Assembly (NCBI GenBank): GCA_030490835.1
Contig: CM059972.1
Span: 52,681,563-52,745,562, forward strand
Length of the DNA stretch: 64,000 nt
Direction: 5' to 3'
Source of the DNA: Annona cherimola
Lineage: Eukaryota > Streptophyta > Magnoliopsida > Magnoliales > Annonaceae
The translations under genes and the position numbers were made by a program. Below the pieces are notes generated by a model. It searched no databases. It had not been told where the DNA came from and worked only from the letters and a program-made list of their open reading frames with translations. Of this stretch, positions 60,022-64,000 are shown in pieces. Position 1 is the first letter of the stretch. Each line of letters begins with the position of its first letter.

Positions 60022-61274
60022 TGCAAAATGGAAAATTTATCTCATATGCATCCAGGCAACTCAAGCCAAATGAGGTAAACTATCCAACCCATGACTTAGA
60101 ATTGGCAGCAGTAGTCTTTGCCTTGAAAATTTGGAGACATTATTTATATGGAGTTAAATGTGAGGTCTATACTGATCACAAAAGCCTCAAGTACATTTTT
60201 ACTCAAAAAGAGTTAAATATGAGGCAAAGAAGATGGCTCGAGTTACTTAAGGATTATGACCTCAATATTTTATATCGTCCAGGCAAAGCCAATGTAGTAG
60301 CCGATGCGCTAAGTAGAAATATTAACTTAGCACATCTCATCACAAATGAAGAAGAACTACTACAAGAATTGAGACAATTAGAATTAATTGTAAGCCCACC
60401 TGGGGTACAAGTTAGATTGTCTCAATTACAAATCCAGTCGAATTTATTTGAGCAAATTAAAATGACCCAACAAGAAAATGGGAATTTAAAGAGTTATGTG
60501 GAGAAAATTATCAACAAAAATCCCAGTGAATATATACAAGATGAACCTAGAATGTATAGATATAGGGGTCGCCTGTGTATACCCAATCAAGAGAAAATAA
60601 AGGAACAGATATTGACAGAAGAACATTTCTCTCTATTCTCGATGCATCCAAGTAGCACCAAGATGTATCAATACATTAAACGGATGTATTGGTGGAATAA
60701 CATGAAGAGAGAAATTGTTGAATATGTGGCTAAGTGCCTAACATGTCAAAGGGTTAAGGCTGATCACCAAAAAAACCCTAGAAAATTACAATCGCTAGAA
60801 GTCCCAGAACGGAAATGGGATGATATTATTATGAATTTAATTGAAGGGTTGCCAAGAACCCAGAATGGAAATGATGCTATATGGGTAATAGTTGATAGTT
60901 TATCAAAGGTAGCTCATTTCCTAGCCACTAAGAAAATTTTTACTACTGAGCAACTGGCCAAGATTTATTATAAGGAGATAGTGAGACCGCATAGAGTACA
61001 TAAGTCAATAGTTTCCGATCGAGATTCCAGTTTTACATCTCGATTTTGGAAAAGTTTACATCAAACCTTAGGTACACAGCTGAAATTCAGTACAACATTT
61101 TATCCTCAAACTGATAGGCAGACAGAAAGGGTAAATCAAATAGTTGAGCATATGCTAAGGATGTGCACAGTAGAATTTGGACGATCATGGGACGAATATT
61201 TAACTATGGCAGAATTTGCTTATAACAACAGTTATCAAGAAAGTATTCAAATGACCCCATTTGAAGCTTTATAA
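60021..61274 (+). pseudogene. Gypsy A RNase H remainder and integrase core, first catalytic Asp changed to Asn
   Basis: RNase H continues ([46 protein letters not shown]). The linker [16 protein letters not shown] precedes the integrase zinc domain (HFSLFSMHP to [12 protein letters not shown]). In the catalytic core the usual MDF of WEHITMDF is MNL: codon 60834-60836 is AAT, so the first Asp of the triad is lost. The second Asp (61017, [11 protein letters not shown]) and the Glu (61125, [10 protein letters not shown]) remain with 35 residues between them. TAA at 61272 replaces the Tyr of the PFEALYG motif. The host enzyme would insert DNA; this copy cannot. Confidence 0.92.
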
Positions 61275-61860
61275 GGATGGAAATGCAGAACTCCTCTAAA
61301 CTGGGATGAAGTGGGAGAAAGGAAGTTAGCTCCAGACCTCTCAAAAAGAATTACAGAAAAAGTTCAAGTGATTCGCCAGTGTATACTCACAGCCCAAAGC
61401 AGGGAAAAGAGTTACACCGATTGCAAGAGAAGGGTTTTAAATATCCAAGTTTGGGATCACGTATTTGTCAAAGTAACGACATTCAAAGGAGTCACCTCGT
61501 TTGGAAAGAGGGGAAAACTAAACCCAAGATATGTTGGACGCTTTGAAGTTCTGGAAAAGATAGGCAATTTAGCCTACAGAATAGCCCTGCCACCAGCCCT
61601 AAGTGCCATCCACAATGTGTTTCACATCTCCATGCTCAAGAAATATGTTTTTGATCCTACCCATGTATTGATAGCAGAAAATTTGTCAATCTAAGAATAC
61701 TTGAACTATGAGGAAAGGTCAATCAAAATATTGGATTCCAAGATCAAGAAGCTTCAGAACAGAGAGATTGAGTATGTAAAGGTACAATGGAATTGATAAT
61801 CAGAATCTGAAGCCACTTGGGAGCTATGATAAGAAGTCGAAAGAAAATATCCTTAATTGT
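61275..61860 (+). pseudogene. Gypsy A integrase C-terminal domain and chromodomain-like tail
   Basis: Same frame as the integrase core after the stop. GWKCRTPLNWDEVGERKL, then KSYTDCKRRVLNIQVWDHVFVKV (the GPY/F-type region), LNPRYVGRFEVLEKIGNLAYRI, and HNVFHISMLKKYVFDPTHVL. A stop at 61692 is followed by the tail (LNYEERSIKILDSKIKKLQ, then YVKVQWN), with more stops at 61795-61800 and beyond, ending ATWEL and RKYP. In Tekay-type chromoviruses this tail helps direct integration to chromatin. Similar tail sequence in element B is at 34100-34282. Confidence 0.87.
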
Positions 61861-61896
61861 TCAAAGAAAGATAGGTTTCGGGACGAAACCTATGAT

Positions 61897-61909
61897 AAGG
61901 GGGGAAGAT
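61897..61909 (+). other. Gypsy A polypurine tract
   Basis: AAGGGGGGAAGAT directly before the 3' LTR. Confidence 0.88.
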
Positions 61910-64000
61910 TGTGAAACCCAGACCATATACGCATCATTTCGGGTTGTAAACCCTAGATTCTTTTGTAATTATTTTTATGACAAATGAAAATTCATGAATA
62001 ATATTTATGGATATCTGTATTGGAGGTTAAAATTGTGCAATTAATAAAATAACCCAAGTGAATAGTGCACGTGAATACTAATCAGAGATTAAGACACGTG
62101 ATTAAGAGTTAATCACTTGGATTAACCTAATCACAAAAAGGCGAAAAAGAGATTTAATCACTTCAGGATGAAATAGCAATTCTTTTTGTTATTTTAATCC
62201 AATTTTGGATTTTAGTAGAAAATTAAAGAAAAATTCATAATTTGCAATCCGGACGTCGGATTTCAATGAAATTTTTTATGGATGGTTAAAAATTCATGAT
62301 GACCATGATGAATAGGTTAAGATGTGATGAAAATCACAAATCAAGGGTCAAGATGAAATGTCAAATAAAGATCGAAAAAGTAAATTAACTTTTCATTAAT
62401 GATACATTTGACTTTTTATTAAAATAAATAATTAAAAAATAAAAAAATTAAATGAAAAAGCAGCTGCAGCAGGGGCGTGGCAGGGGGTAGTTTGACAATT
62501 GACCAAAAATCAATGGTCCATGATCATCATCGTCATAAACCAACGGTTAGGATTTATTTAGCTTAAATTAATTAATTTTAAAAATCAAAAAAATAAGGAA
62601 AATAGGGCTGCATAGGGTGGGCGTAAGCAGGCATAGGGTGGCTTCTCTTAGCTCAATGCAATTTTTAAAATTAGAAAAAAATATAATTTATAACTTAACA
62701 CCTTTAGCAAGGGGGTAAATTCCAATTTGATTAAAAATCAAAAAGTATAAAGAGAAAAACTATGAGAAAAAGAGGGACATCTCCACTTCGGGTAAGTGAT
62801 TTCTATCCAAATTTTTTTTGGATGTTAAGTATGGTAAAACTATACTTAGATAATGCCTAAGCATAAAAAAATAAGTATAGTTATAATGCTTAATCGGAAT
62901 TAATATGATTGTAAATGAAGATTTGGGATGAATGAATATGATATTGGAATGATGATATATTAATTTCATGATTTTTTGGAATTAAGGATTATGCTTAAGT
63001 GAATTTACGTTGATTTTTAGTATATAGAGAAAATGATTTATTTAGCAAAATAAATGATGATAAATTGAAAATTTATGAAATTTTCCATGATACACTAAGC
63101 ATAAGCTATGTCATGGTATTTTTTATTTTTAGAAAAAATGTCAATTTTTGGAACCCATGAACAGTAACCAACACGCTGTGAACAGTAACCTCAGATGAAC
63201 AGTGATATGCTACAGTAATTTGCTACAGTAATTATGAACAGTAAATAGCGTGATTTTGGAGAAAATTTGAGATTAATATTTAAATATAATGATGGAATTT
63301 TTGAAGAACCTATGGATAAAAAAATATCCGTATAAAGAAATAATGCCCAAATATTACGAAGCATGCATGGGAAGCAACTTGAATAGAAGAAATGAAATAT
63401 CCTTTTTCCTTAAATAGAAAAAAGAAAAGAAAAAGTTGAGGACACCAACTAAGGAGGTAAGTAAGTTATATATTTTGCAAATTATTTCTAAAATGCTTGA
63501 AATTGTTTGTGAATTGTTTTATGAAATTTATTTAAGGTTGGCCATACCTATAACTGCTTTACATGAACTGAAGTATGTTTGTTAAATTATTTATTAAATA
63601 CTTTTTATGAAATTGTTTATGATTTACAAATGTCATGCCAGCATGTGTATGTAAATGAGCATGTGCACGAGGAATAGGTCATAGTTGAGGTAGTAAGTGG
63701 ACCGGATGTACTCCTCACTATTGCCAAGTCGCTTATATAAGCTCAGGTCGGCGGCAACCTCCCTGAGATGCAACTATGTTTGCGATGGGCGCCTAGCTAG
63801 CGTCGCATTTAAAGGAATGTCATGAATGCTATGTATGCATTGCATTTGCATTTTATGAAATGCATGAAAATGATTGAAAATTATGTATGACTTGCTTACT
63901 GAGTATTATTACTCACCCCATGCTTTTTCAACAACAGACAGGAAATGATGATGAAGGCAACATGCAAAATATATATAGATTTTTATATAAATGTTGTATA
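61910..64000 (+). repeat. Gypsy A 3' LTR, truncated by window end
   Basis: Starts TGTGAAACCC. Position 64000 corresponds to about 56692 in the 5' LTR, so about 280 bp are outside. Relative to the 5' LTR it lacks about 108 bp after the TATA box (near 62750) and about 75 bp near 62904. Confidence 0.92.

Larger units (their letters stand above)
54447..64000 (+). mobile_element. Gypsy A: chromovirus-type element, full domain order but dead; 3' end outside window
   Basis: 5' LTR 54447-56972, Met primer site, gag, protease, RT, RNase H, integrase with C-terminal tail, polypurine tract, and 3' LTR from 61910 to the window edge. The order (integrase last) is gypsy. LTR ends and the tail place it near Tekay/Del chromoviruses. 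The two LTRs differ at roughly 9% of a 190-bp block and by two sizeable deletions, so it is older than copia K. The left flank is CTCTA (54442-54446) in Athila C; the right copy is not visible. At least two frameshifts and many stops are present. Confidence 0.92.

Overview
The window looks like intergenic heterochromatin from a flowering plant with a repeat-rich genome. It is AT-rich and I recognise no host gene, tRNA or rRNA. Almost every base can be placed in an LTR retrotransposon or a fragment of one. Three plant lineages are present: Ty1/copia resembling SIRE/Maximus, Ty3/gypsy chromovirus-type (Tekay/Del-like, initiator-Met tRNA primer site), and Ty3/gypsy Athila-like (Asp-tRNA primer site). 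I cannot name the species. Lineage names rest on recognised motifs, not on a database search.

Layout. The oldest visible layer is a decayed minus-strand copia (J, 13834-17169). It is interrupted by a solo Athila LTR (14817-16218). On its left it is broken by the end of a plus-strand Athila (F, ending 13833). F is itself broken by a long gypsy LTR (E, ending 11717), and E carries a deleted Athila (X, 1-1740) and a 5.5-kb solo LTR (2107-7648). On its right J is broken by plus-strand Athila G (from 17170), whose 5' LTR holds a solo gypsy LTR (17783-20807). G's gag is broken at 23467 by a long gypsy LTR (H), which holds another solo LTR (24863-27340). H is broken at 28215 by minus-strand Athila C. 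C's LTR is broken by minus-strand gypsy B (29394-52499). One LTR of B is broken by copia K (39377-47828), and B's internal region holds a solo copia LTR (35739-37418). C's internal region is broken at 54447 by plus-strand gypsy A, which runs off the window inside its 3' LTR. The right-hand chain J, G, H, C, B, K is therefore six layers deep.

Seven insertions are confirmed by target-site duplications readable on both sides: TATAC, TTTTA, GCCAA, TTTTG, TCTTC, CTCAC, and an imperfect CATAG/CATAA. A 291-bp MITE-like element in only one of B's two LTRs has a 3-bp ATA duplication.

Coding capacity. Copia K is the best preserved and youngest: its two LTRs are both 1612 bp and differ at 10 sites, all transitions. 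It keeps the gag, protease, integrase, RT and RNase H motifs but has three in-frame stops. Gypsy A has a complete domain order but is dead: two frameshifts, many stops, and a first integrase catalytic Asp changed to Asn. Gypsy B has about 4.6-kb LTRs and has lost its gag core and RT. Athila G keeps only a decayed gag.

The most interesting signals are not genes. Two unrelated families (copia K and its solo relative; Athila) carry arrays of CpG-rich palindromes just upstream of the LTR TATA box. Athila LTRs begin with a 28-bp hairpin whose arms covary between copies. The gypsy LTRs share a conserved last ~90 bp and a GC-rich module although their lengths run from 2.5 to 5.5 kb.
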